A stretch of 64,000 nucleotides of DNA. It comes from JAAYUD01 sp041907665 (GTDB taxonomy: Bacteria; Bacteroidota; Bacteroidia; Bacteroidales; Bacteroidaceae). Of the stretch, positions 1 to 9,144 are shown one piece after another. Each line of letters begins with the position of its first letter. The stretch's first letter is position 1. Below the pieces are notes generated by a model. It ran no database searches. It worked only from the letters and a program-made list of their open reading frames with translations, and was not told the origin of the DNA. The stretch covers positions 106,154 to 170,153 of the forward strand of contig JAYRGW010000002.1 of the NCBI GenBank assembly GCA_041907665.1, read 5' to 3'. The position numbers and the translations under genes were made by a program.

Positions 1-1334
1 CGAAGTTCAGATACATACAAATCTCTGATATTAATGCCATCCAATAGAATTTCGCCCTTTTGAACATCATGATAACGAGGCAACAAGTCGACCAAAGTAG
101 ATTTCCCTGATCCCGATTGGCCAACCAAAGCAACAGTTTGTCCCTTTTTTATATGTAGATTTACATGCTTCAAGACCTCTCGTTTGCCGTCATAACTGAA
201 AGAAATATCCTTAAACTCAATCGTACTTTTCAATTCGCTAACATGTACAGGTTGTGCAACTTCAATAATAGAGTTCTCGGCCATCAGAATTTTGTCAACA
301 CGTTCCATTGAGGCAAGCCCCTTCGGAATATTATACGAAGCCTTGGAAAATTCCTTCAATGGATTAATAATGCTATAAAGAATGACCAAATAAAAAATAA
401 AGGTCGGCGCATCTATCGCAGAGTTATCGCTCAATATAAGTGATCCTCCAAACCATAATACAAAAACAATAAGCACTGTACCCAAGAACTCACTCATCGG
501 ATGAGCAGATGATTGCCGGATACTCACTTTATTCAACTCCGAACGATATTGATTGCAACAATCTACAAAACGTCCCGCCATCTTCTTCTCTGCCACAAAG
601 GCTTTGATAATACGAAGTCCCCCAAGAGTCTCTTCAACCTGAGACATCGTATCGCTCCATTTGTTTTGAGCAGACAAAGACTGACGTTTTAGTTTACGCC
701 CAACTTTACCCATCACCCATCCCATTCCAGGCAATACCAATATTGTGAAAAGAGTAAGCTGCCAACTAGTAACAAGTAAAGTAGCAAAATACATCAAAAT
801 AAGAATAGGGTTCTTAATCAACATATCTAACGAACTAGTAATAGAATTTTCTATTTCGTTGACATCACCACTCATACGAGCGATTATGTCGCCTTTACGC
901 TCTTCTGAGAAAAAAGCAAGAGGAAGATTTAATATTTTCTTATAGAGTTTGACCCTAATGTCACGAACTACTCCAGTACGAATAGGAATCATTACTGCCG
1001 ATGAAGCAAAATAGGCACCCGTTTTCATTAGCGTCATTATAGCCAAAAAGATGCCTAAAACAAGCAATGCAATAGAAGGTCCATGCAACTTGATAAGTTG
1101 TTCTATATAGTAATAGAAATTATTGACAGCTACGGCCTTAATATCCCTAGAGCCCCATTCCATATAAGTATAAACTTTAGTGTCCATCTTAAACAGAATC
1201 TGTAAAATAGGGATAAGAAGAGTAAAAGAAAAAATATTCAATACTGCCGAGAGCAGATTGAGGAATAGCGACCAGATTAAATACTTCTTATAGGGAGGTA
1301 CAAACCGTCGCAGCACCTGTAGAAATTCCTTCAT
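1..1334 (-). CDS. ABC exporter, fused permease/ATPase (MsbA-like), 3' end outside window
   Basis: Half-transporter of the MsbA/lipid-exporter type. The visible 444 residues hold an N-terminal membrane domain (about residues 15-330) followed by the start of the nucleotide-binding domain. Walker A GQSGSGKST lies at about residues 405-413. The Q-loop, signature and Walker B lie beyond base 1, so the protein is truncated by the window only. The ATG at 1334 follows a good minus-strand -7 box (1361-1368). Family members act as homodimers in the inner membrane and export lipids or peptides; substrate cannot be told here. Divergent sugar genes next door make lipid A-core or glycolipid export plausible, but this is inference. 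Confidence 0.9.
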   Translation of the reverse strand, partial: MKEFLQVLRRFVPPYKKYLIWSLFLNLLSAVLNIFSFTLLIPILQILFKMDTKVYTYMEWGSRDIKAVAVNNFYYYIEQLIKLHGPSIALLVLGIFLAIMTLMKTGAYFASSAVMIPIRTGVVRDIRVKLYKKILNLPLAFFSEERKGDIIARMSGDVNEIENSITSSLDMLIKNPILILMYFATLLVTSWQLTLFTILVLPGMGWVMGKVGRKLKRQSLSAQNKWSDTMSQVEETLGGLRIIKAFVAEKKMAGRFVDCCNQYRSELNKVSIRQSSAHPMSEFLGTVLIVFVLWFGGSLILSDNSAIDAPTFIFYLVILYSIINPLKEFSKASYNIPKGLASMERVDKILMAENSIIEVAQPVHVSELKSTIEFKDISFSYDGKREVLKHVNLHIKKGQTVALVGQSGSGKSTLVDLLPRYHDVQKGEILLDGINIRDLYVSEL

Positions 1335-1360
1335 CAGCGAAAATTATTTTATTGACGGCA

Positions 1361-1368
1361 CAAAGATA
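1361..1368 (-). promoter_or_regulatory. -7 box TATCTTTG for the ABC exporter
   Basis: Exact match to the Bacteroides TAnnTTTG element on the minus strand, about 27 bases before the ATG at 1334. Confidence 0.6.
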
Positions 1369-1422
1369 AGTTAAATAATTGATTAAAATTTACTTTTAGT
1401 TCCGCATTTCACTTTAAATTTA

Positions 1423-1430
1423 TACATTTG
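1423..1430 (+). promoter_or_regulatory. -7 box TACATTTG for the licD-GT4 pair
   Basis: Exact TAnnTTTG match. It contains the upstream TTG that would otherwise extend licD, so transcription should begin after that codon and the ATG at 1485 is the better start. Confidence 0.6.
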
Positions 1431-1484
1431 CGAAACTTAAACAATTGCGTCCTAACACAAGAGGACCCCAAATTACAATCGATT

Positions 1485-2300
1485 ATGGCCACTTATGACA
1501 TTCGACCTTTGCAACTTCGCATGTTAAAAATACTACTTGCTTTTGATAGTGTATGTAAAGCCCATGATTTGCACTACTGTATTATGGCAGGTACAATGAT
1601 TGGAGCTATCCGACATAAAGGTTTCATTCCTTGGGACGATGATATGGATGTAGGTATGCCCCGCCCCGATTACGAAAAATTTATTGCACATTGCAAAGAA
1701 TGGATGCCAGCACCTTACGAATTCGTATGCGGAGAAAACGATGAAATATATCCATTGCCTTTTGGCAAAATTCAAGACGCAGGGACAACACTCATTGAAA
1801 GAAAACATTTAAGCTATCTAGGCGGAATCTATGTTGATGTATTCCCATTGGATGGAGTTCCAACTAATATATTTAGAAGACGAATGCACTATGCTACTTA
1901 CGAATTTTATAAGCAAGTGCTCTATTTACTGTGTCGCGACCCCTATAAACATGGTCATGGACCGAGTTCGTGGATTCCGTTACTCTGTCGCAAATTATTT
2001 ACATTGAGAGGTGTCCAATTGAGAATAAGACATATTTTAAATAAATATGATTATGACAAATGCAAATTAGCTGCCGACTACACGGACGGACTAAGAGGGG
2101 TTATGAGCAAAAGAATAAACGGACATTACGCCCCTTATGAATTTGAAGGTGAAAAGGTAGAAGGTATTAAACTCTATGATGAATACCTCACGCAAATTTA
2201 TGGCGACTACATGCAAATACCGAAAGGAGATCATCAGCGCCAACACAACTTTTACTATTTGGACTTAAACAAGCCTTATCGAGAATATAAAGAAGAATGA
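1485..2300 (+). CDS. LicD family phosphotransferase
   Basis: 271-residue LicD/FKTN-type protein. The family transfers phosphocholine or similar phospho-groups to cell-surface glycans. The conserved block GTMIGAIRHKGFIPWDDDMD sits about residues 36-55, with the nucleotidyltransferase-like acidic cluster DDDMD; a second motif IYVDVFPLDG follows. An in-frame TTG at 1428 lies inside the promoter box, so I start at ATG 1485. Its stop overlaps the next start by four bases (ATGA), so it is translationally coupled to a glycosyltransferase. A surface polysaccharide or glycolipid is the likely acceptor. Whether the transferred group is phosphocholine cannot be read from sequence; no choline kinase or CTP transferase is nearby. 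Confidence 0.88.
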   Translation: MATYDIRPLQLRMLKILLAFDSVCKAHDLHYCIMAGTMIGAIRHKGFIPWDDDMDVGMPRPDYEKFIAHCKEWMPAPYEFVCGENDEIYPLPFGKIQDAGTTLIERKHLSYLGGIYVDVFPLDGVPTNIFRRRMHYATYEFYKQVLYLLCRDPYKHGHGPSSWIPLLCRKLFTLRGVQLRIRHILNKYDYDKCKLAADYTDGLRGVMSKRINGHYAPYEFEGEKVEGIKLYDEYLTQIYGDYMQIPKGDHQRQHNFYYLDLNKPYREYKEE

Positions 2301-3430
2301 AAATCGGTTTTGACGGCAAACGTGCCATGTTTAATTTTACCGGACTAGGAAATTATAGCCGGTATATATTAGAGATACTCAGCGAATATTATCCCGAGCA
2401 TGAATATGATGTTTTTGTTTCAAAGTACAAAGACAATAAACGATTGGATTTTATATTGGCAAAACATCCGAAAATAAAAATGATCTATGCCAATTCTTTT
2501 GGTAGAAAATTACCCGCTTTATGGCGTACATACGGTATTACTGACCAGCTAAGGAAATCAAACATTGATATTTATCATGGACTTAGCAACGAATTGCCTG
2601 CAAATATAAAAAAGAGTGGTATTAAAACAGTCGTAACGATTCACGATTTAATATTCTTACGCTTCCCTGAATGTTATCCGCTTATAGACCGAAAAATATA
2701 TGCTTATAAATTCCATAAAGCATGTATCAATGCCGACCATATTATTGCCGTAAGCGAATGTACAAAGGCCGACATTATGAATTTCTATAAAATTCCGGAA
2801 AATAAAATATCAGTGGTTTATCAAGGATGCGATCATTCTTTCACTGTACCGGCTACTGAGGAAAAGAAAAAAAGCGTTCGAAATAAATATCAATTACCAG
2901 AACGCTACATACTAAATGTAGGGAGCATTGAGAAACGAAAAAATGTTCTTCTAGCCGTCAAAGCAATGCAGAAATTACACCAAGATTTTCATCTGGTTAT
3001 TGTAGGACGTCGTACTGAATATGCCGATGAGATAGAAAAATATGCAACTTCCAATGGCTTGAAAGAACGTATTCACATTAAAGACAATGTTTCTTTTGCA
3101 GACCTTCCAGCAATATATCAACAAGCAGAACTCTTTATCTATCCTTCTATTTACGAAGGATTTGGTATTCCTATCGTAGAAGCCTTAAATTCGGGTATAC
3201 CAATTATAGCGACAAAAGATTCATGCCTTGAAGAAGCTGGTGGTCCATCTTCTTTTTATGTAGAATCTGACGACGTAGAAGGTCTTATCAATGCTGCGAC
3301 GCAGATCCTATACAGCCCAACACTTCAAACTAAAATAGCAAAAGAAGGAAAAGAATATGCCGAACGTTTTTCAGAAAAGAGGCAGGCAGAAATTTTGATG
3401 AAACTCTATCAAAAGATATACAATTCATAA
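2297..3430 (+). CDS. Glycosyltransferase family 4 (GT-B fold)
   Basis: 377 residues. The N-terminal half has the GT-B start (KIGFDGKRAMFNFTGLGNYS) and the C-terminal half the donor-binding domain with NVGSIEKRKN and the GT4 E-x7-E motif in YEGFGIPIVEAL (about residues 286-297). Such enzymes are retaining sugar transferases using nucleotide-sugar donors on the cytoplasmic face. It overlaps licD by four bases and ends ten bases before the convergent rfbF-like gene, so it is the last gene of a two-gene unit. Donor and acceptor are unknown. Confidence 0.9.
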   Translation: MKIGFDGKRAMFNFTGLGNYSRYILEILSEYYPEHEYDVFVSKYKDNKRLDFILAKHPKIKMIYANSFGRKLPALWRTYGITDQLRKSNIDIYHGLSNELPANIKKSGIKTVVTIHDLIFLRFPECYPLIDRKIYAYKFHKACINADHIIAVSECTKADIMNFYKIPENKISVVYQGCDHSFTVPATEEKKKSVRNKYQLPERYILNVGSIEKRKNVLLAVKAMQKLHQDFHLVIVGRRTEYADEIEKYATSNGLKERIHIKDNVSFADLPAIYQQAELFIYPSIYEGFGIPIVEALNSGIPIIATKDSCLEEAGGPSSFYVESDDVEGLINAATQILYSPTLQTKIAKEGKEYAERFSEKRQAEILMKLYQKIYNS

Positions 3431-3440
3431 AAATAAGATT

Positions 3441-4208
3441 CTACTTTACCCAAGGAGCCTTTTCTGAGTTCCAAAGATTATTGAGATAGTCTCTATCGCG
3501 AACTGTATCCATACATTGCCAAAATCCCTCGTGACAATAAGTCTTCAATTCACCATCGGCAGCCAACCTCTCGAGCGGTTCTTTCTCAAAGACAGTTAAG
3601 TCATCTTTGATATAATCGAATATTTTATAATTTAAAACAAAGAATCCACCGTTAATCCACCCTTGATTAATTTGAGGCTTTTCCTTAAACGTACGTACAA
3701 AATGATCATCATCTATTGTCAATTCGCCGAAACGAGCTGTAGGATGCACAGATGTTACCATCGCCAACGCTCCACTAGTTTTGTATTCCTCAACTAGCTG
3801 GGCAATATTTACATCCGATACAGCATCACCATAAGTAACCATAAAATCATCCTTACCTATTAGATCTTTCAGCCGAAGAATACGTCCCCCAGTCATTGAA
3901 GATTCTCCAGTATCAACCAACGAAACAACCCAATCTTTAGGACGCTCATTAATATAATCTATTTTATTGTTTTTCAGGTTAATCGTGAAATCATTGTTCA
4001 AGGCATAATACCTTAAAAAATAATCCCTAATAACATCACCCTTATAACCAAGAGCGATGATAAACTCTTTGTATCCATAACGAGCATAGTGGTTCATAAT
4101 ATGCCATAAAATAGGTTTATTACCGATTTCTACCATCGGTTTCGGAATCAGTTTGGTATACTCCGACAAACGCGTGCCAAGTCCTCCAGCCAAAATAACA
4201 ACTTTCAT
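3441..4208 (-). CDS. rfbF: Glucose-1-phosphate cytidylyltransferase (RfbF-type)
   Basis: 255 residues, the usual family length. The nucleotide-binding signature LAGGLGTRLSEYTKLIPKPM begins at residue 6; YGDAVSDVN supplies the metal-binding aspartate region. The enzyme makes CDP-glucose from CTP and glucose-1-phosphate, the entry step to CDP-3,6-dideoxyhexoses and some aminosugars. It lies five bases after the aminotransferase gene and is co-transcribed with it. The next pathway enzyme, CDP-glucose 4,6-dehydratase, is not in the window. Alternative: another sugar-1-phosphate nucleotidyltransferase, but similarity to RfbF looks strong. Confidence 0.87.
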   Translation of the reverse strand: MKVVILAGGLGTRLSEYTKLIPKPMVEIGNKPILWHIMNHYARYGYKEFIIALGYKGDVIRDYFLRYYALNNDFTINLKNNKIDYINERPKDWVVSLVDTGESSMTGGRILRLKDLIGKDDFMVTYGDAVSDVNIAQLVEEYKTSGALAMVTSVHPTARFGELTIDDDHFVRTFKEKPQINQGWINGGFFVLNYKIFDYIKDDLTVFEKEPLERLAADGELKTYCHEGFWQCMDTVRDRDYLNNLWNSEKAPWVK

Positions 4209-4213
4209 AGCAT

Positions 4214-5320
4214 CTATAGATTATTAATAATAGAACAAATAAATTCGATATCCGAATCAGAAAGTTCCGGATGCATTGGTATTGTCAATATTTTCGAATA
4301 AATATCTTCTGTGATAGGCAAGGCATAAGGTGTTTTGAAGTAACTCAATAAATGGTTGGGACGATACTGAATCCCGAATTGAATATCTTTTTCTGTGAAT
4401 ATTTGCATCAACTTTTCTCTCTTCCCATTCAATACCAAAATAGGGAATATATGAGGGATGATATCATCATAATCCATCGGGATCAATTGAATATTAGGGT
4501 TGTCAGAGAGCAATGCGGTATAACTCTTTGCAATATGCCGACGACGAGGTGCAAACTCTGTATCAAAACGCTTTAATTGAACGATTCCTATAGCCGCAAA
4601 AATATTGCTCATGTGATATCTGTAACCTTGATCAGTCACATCAAACACCCAGCTTCTTTCTCCTTTATATCTTTTTTCAGAATCCTTGCAGACCCCCAAC
4701 AGACGAGCATCACTTACTTTCTGAATCACTTCCGGATCGGCCGAAAAAATAGCTCCACCTTCGCCTGATGTTATGTTTTTGATTCCATCAAAACTAAAAC
4801 AAATAATATCACCAAAAGATCCTATTTTACGATGATTAGACGTACAGCCAAAAGCATGAGCAGCATCTTCTATTATTCTCAAATGATGCTTTTTCGCAAA
4901 TTTTTGATAGGCATCAACCATTCCAACATTACTAGCATAGTATACAGGTAGAATCAATTTTGTTTTAGGAGTAATACGTTTCTCTGCATCGTCCAAATCA
5001 AGCAATAATGAATTAGAATCGACTTCGCAACTTATCGGAACACAACCAGCGCCAGTAATAGCCTGGTAAGTTGAAACAAAGGTAAACGAAGGAACTAAAA
5101 CCTCGTCACCAGGTTTAGTAACAGCCTGAATAGCCAAATGCAAAGCTGCAGTTCCGCTATTAACACAAACACAACGATATCCACCTCCAATATATTTTTC
5201 GAGATCTTTTTCAAAAAGATTTACTACAGCCCCCATTCCCAAATAACCGGAATCTTCTATAACACGAGCCACAGCTTCGGATTCTAACTTTCCGACAACA
5301 GATTTTGATAATCTAATCAT
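4214..5320 (-). CDS. DegT/DnrJ/EryC1/StrS-family sugar aminotransferase
   Basis: 368-residue PLP enzyme. It has the N-terminal VNSGTAALHLAIQA cofactor-phosphate motif, IIEDAAHAFG with the PLP-binding aspartate, and SFDGIKNITSGEGG carrying the Schiff-base lysine at about residue 184. The lysine separates it from RfbH-type dehydratases, which lack it. Family members aminate keto-sugars bound to a nucleotide. It is first in a two-gene unit with rfbF, which suggests a CDP-linked amino sugar, though the intermediate 4,6-dehydratase would have to come from elsewhere. A promoter box lies at 5378-5385. Confidence 0.88.
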   Translation of the reverse strand: MIRLSKSVVGKLESEAVARVIEDSGYLGMGAVVNLFEKDLEKYIGGGYRCVCVNSGTAALHLAIQAVTKPGDEVLVPSFTFVSTYQAITGAGCVPISCEVDSNSLLLDLDDAEKRITPKTKLILPVYYASNVGMVDAYQKFAKKHHLRIIEDAAHAFGCTSNHRKIGSFGDIICFSFDGIKNITSGEGGAIFSADPEVIQKVSDARLLGVCKDSEKRYKGERSWVFDVTDQGYRYHMSNIFAAIGIVQLKRFDTEFAPRRRHIAKSYTALLSDNPNIQLIPMDYDDIIPHIFPILVLNGKREKLMQIFTEKDIQFGIQYRPNHLLSYFKTPYALPITEDIYSKILTIPMHPELSDSDIEFICSIINNL

Positions 5321-5377
5321 AACTATTATTTGTTAGCCGTTTCTTTTATATAAATGGCATATTTATATTACAATTCC

Positions 5378-5385
5378 CAAAATTA
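5378..5385 (-). promoter_or_regulatory. -7 box TAATTTTG for aminotransferase-rfbF
   Basis: Exact TAnnTTTG match on the minus strand, leaving a leader of about 50 bases. I saw no clear -33 element. Confidence 0.5.
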
Positions 5386-5453
5386 CTACAATTTTAGCAC
5401 AATACATTCTAGAAGAAATAATTTTTAGCCCTAAAAATTAAAATTCACTAGAA

Positions 5454-7583
5454 CTACTTTACTATCTTCAATTCATTCATCAGATTACTTGCCTTACCAT
5501 ATTTGTCTATTAAGAAAAGAACATATCTGATATCTACTCCGATACAACGTTGTAACGTTGGTTCATATTTCAAATCGCTGCTCATAGCCTCCCAATTTCC
5601 ATCAAAAGCAAGTCCTATTAATTGACCTTTTTTATTGAACATAGCACTTCCGGAATTACCTCCAGTAATATCATTATTTGAAATAAAACAGATATTCATC
5701 GAACCAGATTTATTAGCATAGCGTTCAAATTTCTGATCCTCAAGTAACTTCAGCAAATCAGGTTTTATAGAGAAATCATGGTCTCCTTTATGAGCTTTGA
5801 CCTTATCCAAAAGGCTTTGAGAAGTAGTATAATAGTCATTTTTCATTCCATCTGAAGAATAATAACTACAGATAGTACCATAGCTCATTCTCATCGTAGA
5901 ATTAGCATCGGGATAAAAATGCTTTTCATAATCCATACGACGAATAGCCGCTGTAAGATCCCTCTCGCCTTTGCTGATAACCATAGAAGGTTTATAAATA
6001 CCATAACCCATTTCTAGAAATTTGACTGCCAAATCAGTACTCAACAAGATAGCTGGATCTTTCATTATTTCATAAGTCGAATCACGATTTAGAAAACGCT
6101 GCAACCCTTTTATTGATTTCAACTGAGACTTAGCATATAAAGAATCGACAAAAACACTTTCCGAAGAATAATTATTTTTTATATCTTTATAAACGTCAGG
6201 CAAAAATGCTGTATCCACCGAACAACGATATTTCGCCAACAACGCTTTGAAGACCTTTTTGTCTAACTCAATATCATAATTTTTATATCGATTAACAAGA
6301 TCTTCCAATCCCGCTTTTACTTGCTTATCGCTAGCATTAAAATCGAAATTCATGATTTGCATAGCAAACTGCAACAATTCGGGGCCATTGAAAAAGGATT
6401 CTATAAAATAGGCTTGTGCCTTATTCACCGAAGCCCTTTCTTTATATGCGGCAGCAAGCTCCGAAAGCAAATTTACATTTTTCTGTTCATCCCTATGCTC
6501 CAAAATCCATCGATGAAGAGTAGATTCTATTTTTTGACGAGTTTCAATTATCTTAAGCCGATCCGTCGCTTTATTCATACCTATACTATTTTTCCAATAG
6601 TTAGAGCATTCACTGTATTTTGAAGCATATTCAATGCGGATTTGTTGGCTATCATTCATCGCTCGCTTCCAGATACCCAACTTTACTCCCCGTACATCAA
6701 TCATTGATTGATGAGTATTTTTATCCATTTCATCGATACCATAAGAAGATAAATAACGCTCTGTAGCACCAGGATAACCCATGGTCATACTAAAGTCCCC
6801 TTCATCATAACCAGCCAAAGAGATTGGCACAGAATAGGTAGGATGATAGGGAACATTATCTAATGAATAATCTGCCGGACAGTTATTTTTATCTGCATAG
6901 ATACGAAACACACAGAAATCGCCTGTTTGCCTAGGCCAAACCCAATTATCTGTATCCCAACCAAACTGCCCAACAGAAGATGGAGGAGCAAATACCAATC
7001 GAACATCAGTAAAGGTCCTATAAACCGAAAGGCTATATTCTGTACCTCCATAATAAGAGTCAAATTCTGCTGTCAAAGTAGAATCTTTAGAAGAAACATC
7101 ATTGATAATAACATTTTTTATAGAATCCACCGCAAAACTTCTTTGCTGTTCTGTCATATCAGGCTTGACAGCTTTAAGGACCTTCCGCGTCACGTCCTTT
7201 GTATAAAGCAAGAAGCGTACAAAAAGCTCTGGATTCGGGAGCTCCTCTTTAAAAGAATGAGCAACAAAACCATTTTCAAGATAATTATGAGCCATCGAAG
7301 AGTGTTGTTGAACACTATTTAAACCACAATGATGATTAGTAAATACCAGACCATCGGAAGAAACAACAACACCAGAGCAAAACCCTCCAAAACTTACAAT
7401 AGCATCTTTTAATGATGGACTATTTGTACTATACAATTGTTTATATGGTAGCAAAAAGCCCATTTTACACATCGTTTGATAGGTTGCTTTATTAAGCTGT
7501 GAAAGTAACCACATTCCTTCATCAGCCTGAACATACGATGATATAAAGAGAATACTCAGGGCTATGATTCTAAATTTCTTCAT
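5454..7583 (-). CDS. S46-family dipeptidyl-peptidase, DPP7-like
   Basis: 709 residues from the ATG at 7583. I prefer this over an in-frame codon at 7607 because MKKFRIIALSILFISSYVQA is then a clean signal peptide. Serine peptidase of the S46 family, periplasmic, removing dipeptides from oligopeptide N-termini. The catalytic His is in TNHHCG (about residue 84) and the catalytic Ser in GGNSGSA (about residue 643). Eighteen residues after that Ser is Gly (FDGNWE); in this family Gly goes with DPP7-type preference for hydrophobic P1 residues, Arg with DPP11-type acidic preference. Supports growth on peptides. It follows the flippase gene by 61 bases. Confidence 0.93.
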   Translation of the reverse strand: MKKFRIIALSILFISSYVQADEGMWLLSQLNKATYQTMCKMGFLLPYKQLYSTNSPSLKDAIVSFGGFCSGVVVSSDGLVFTNHHCGLNSVQQHSSMAHNYLENGFVAHSFKEELPNPELFVRFLLYTKDVTRKVLKAVKPDMTEQQRSFAVDSIKNVIINDVSSKDSTLTAEFDSYYGGTEYSLSVYRTFTDVRLVFAPPSSVGQFGWDTDNWVWPRQTGDFCVFRIYADKNNCPADYSLDNVPYHPTYSVPISLAGYDEGDFSMTMGYPGATERYLSSYGIDEMDKNTHQSMIDVRGVKLGIWKRAMNDSQQIRIEYASKYSECSNYWKNSIGMNKATDRLKIIETRQKIESTLHRWILEHRDEQKNVNLLSELAAAYKERASVNKAQAYFIESFFNGPELLQFAMQIMNFDFNASDKQVKAGLEDLVNRYKNYDIELDKKVFKALLAKYRCSVDTAFLPDVYKDIKNNYSSESVFVDSLYAKSQLKSIKGLQRFLNRDSTYEIMKDPAILLSTDLAVKFLEMGYGIYKPSMVISKGERDLTAAIRRMDYEKHFYPDANSTMRMSYGTICSYYSSDGMKNDYYTTSQSLLDKVKAHKGDHDFSIKPDLLKLLEDQKFERYANKSGSMNICFISNNDITGGNSGSAMFNKKGQLIGLAFDGNWEAMSSDLKYEPTLQRCIGVDIRYVLFLIDKYGKASNLMNELKIVK

Positions 7584-7644
7584 AAAATGGTCTCTTACTT
7601 TTACCAATTAGGTCGAAGCAGTTCTACGTGAAGAACTAACATCA

Positions 7645-9141
7645 TTATTTCTTCTTAAAAAAACGATTGACCACGGGTATTTCACTCAAAGCCACGTCAT
7701 GTTTTATCATGTAGGCTATAAATATAAACAAGAGGAAAGTACGGAAAATCAATCGAAGCACAACCGAATTTATAGGAACCAATTCACCTAAAGCATATAA
7801 AACGATAGTCAGTAGAGTATATGCAAAAATGCTCTTTAAAGGATAATTGATGGGGTAATATTTTTGCCCAACAAAATAAGATAAAAGCATGGCAACAGCA
7901 TAACCGGCAAAACCTGACCATGCACAAGCCATGTATCCATAATTCGGAATAAAAATAATATTGATTGCTACCAATACAAAGCATCCTATTCCAGAGAAAT
8001 AAGCTCCCCAAATTGTCTTATCTATCAATTTATACCAAAAAGAAAGATTAAAATAGATACCTGTCATAATAGCAGCGGCCATTACAATGGGAACCACCTT
8101 GAGTCCTTCCCAATAATCACGACCAATAATATGTTTCAGAATATCCATATAAGCCATTACAACCAAAAAAGCCAAAAGAGTGAAGATAATAAAGAACTTC
8201 ATCGCCTTTGCATAGGTTGCTCTATTATCTTTATCGCGACTCTTGCCAAACACGAAAGGCTCGTAGGCATAGCGAAAAGCTTGAGTAATCATTGCCATAA
8301 TCATGGCTATCTTACTAGCTGCTCCAAAAATGCCCAACTGCATATCTACATCAGGTTTTTTGTAGACATAACGGAATAAAATGACACCGGCCGTCTGGTT
8401 CAGTATTCCTGCAATACCAAGAATCAGGATAGGCCAGCTATAGCTCATCATTCGCTTAAGCAAACTCCAATCGAACTGATACTTGAAGCCCATTAGTTCA
8501 CGGTATAGGAAAAGTACCATTGTTACCGAACAGAATAGATTAATATAAAATACATATCCGACCCCGACTTTCGGGTCATAAATTGCGCCTATAGTCGTTG
8601 GATATTTAGCATACAGCGCAGGCAAAACGATGTAGTACACAAGATTCAACACGATGAGCATCATAATGTTGACGATCTTAAGATAAGCAAATTTAATAGG
8701 ACGTTTCAGGTAGCGAAGATATGCAAAGGGAATAGCTGTAAAAGCATCAAAAGCAACACATACAGCCATTGCTCCAATATAATCGGGATGATCTGAATAC
8801 CCCATCACCCCGGCTATAGAAGGCAAAAAACCTAGTACCAATACAGAAAAAAGGAAAGAGCTAAAACCTACAGCAATCAGCGTGGTTGTATACACCTTCG
8901 TTGGATCTTCACCAGCCTTATTTGCATACCGAAAGAAGGTTGTTTCCATACCATAAGTCAGAATAACCAATAATAAAGCTGTATAAGCATAGATATTGGT
9001 AATCATTCCGTACCCTCCGGAAGCCGCAGATATTTTTGCGGTATAAAGCGGAACTAAAAGATAATTTAAAAACCGACCGATGATACTACTCATCCCATAG
9101 ATAGCAGTATCTTTAGCCAAAGATTTGAGATTTGTTGCCAT
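7645..9141 (-). CDS. Polysaccharide flippase, Wzx/MATE-like membrane protein
   Basis: 498 residues, almost entirely hydrophobic with roughly 12-14 membrane segments and no soluble domain. It starts MATNLKSLAKDTAIYGMSSI, a typical opening of the polysaccharide biosynthesis/oligosaccharide flippase family (MVF clan). Such proteins move undecaprenyl-linked glycan repeats or other lipid-linked intermediates across the inner membrane. It starts three bases after the ruvB stop, so it is translated from the ruvB message. The cargo is unknown; the glycan genes to its left are separated from it by the peptidase gene. Confidence 0.88.
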   Translation of the reverse strand: MATNLKSLAKDTAIYGMSSIIGRFLNYLLVPLYTAKISAASGGYGMITNIYAYTALLLVILTYGMETTFFRYANKAGEDPTKVYTTTLIAVGFSSFLFSVLVLGFLPSIAGVMGYSDHPDYIGAMAVCVAFDAFTAIPFAYLRYLKRPIKFAYLKIVNIMMLIVLNLVYYIVLPALYAKYPTTIGAIYDPKVGVGYVFYINLFCSVTMVLFLYRELMGFKYQFDWSLLKRMMSYSWPILILGIAGILNQTAGVILFRYVYKKPDVDMQLGIFGAASKIAMIMAMITQAFRYAYEPFVFGKSRDKDNRATYAKAMKFFIIFTLLAFLVVMAYMDILKHIIGRDYWEGLKVVPIVMAAAIMTGIYFNLSFWYKLIDKTIWGAYFSGIGCFVLVAINIIFIPNYGYMACAWSGFAGYAVAMLLSYFVGQKYYPINYPLKSIFAYTLLTIVLYALGELVPINSVVLRLIFRTFLLFIFIAYMIKHDVALSEIPVVNRFFKKK

Positions 9142-9144
9142 AAT

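Noticed and set aside
1428..1484. TTG start extending licD by 19 codons
   Set aside because: The TTG is part of the -7 promoter box TACATTTG, so it would not be in the transcript.
6927..7322. A 131-codon plus-strand frame inside the S46 peptidase gene
   Set aside because: Antisense shadow of a well-supported peptidase with intact catalytic motifs.
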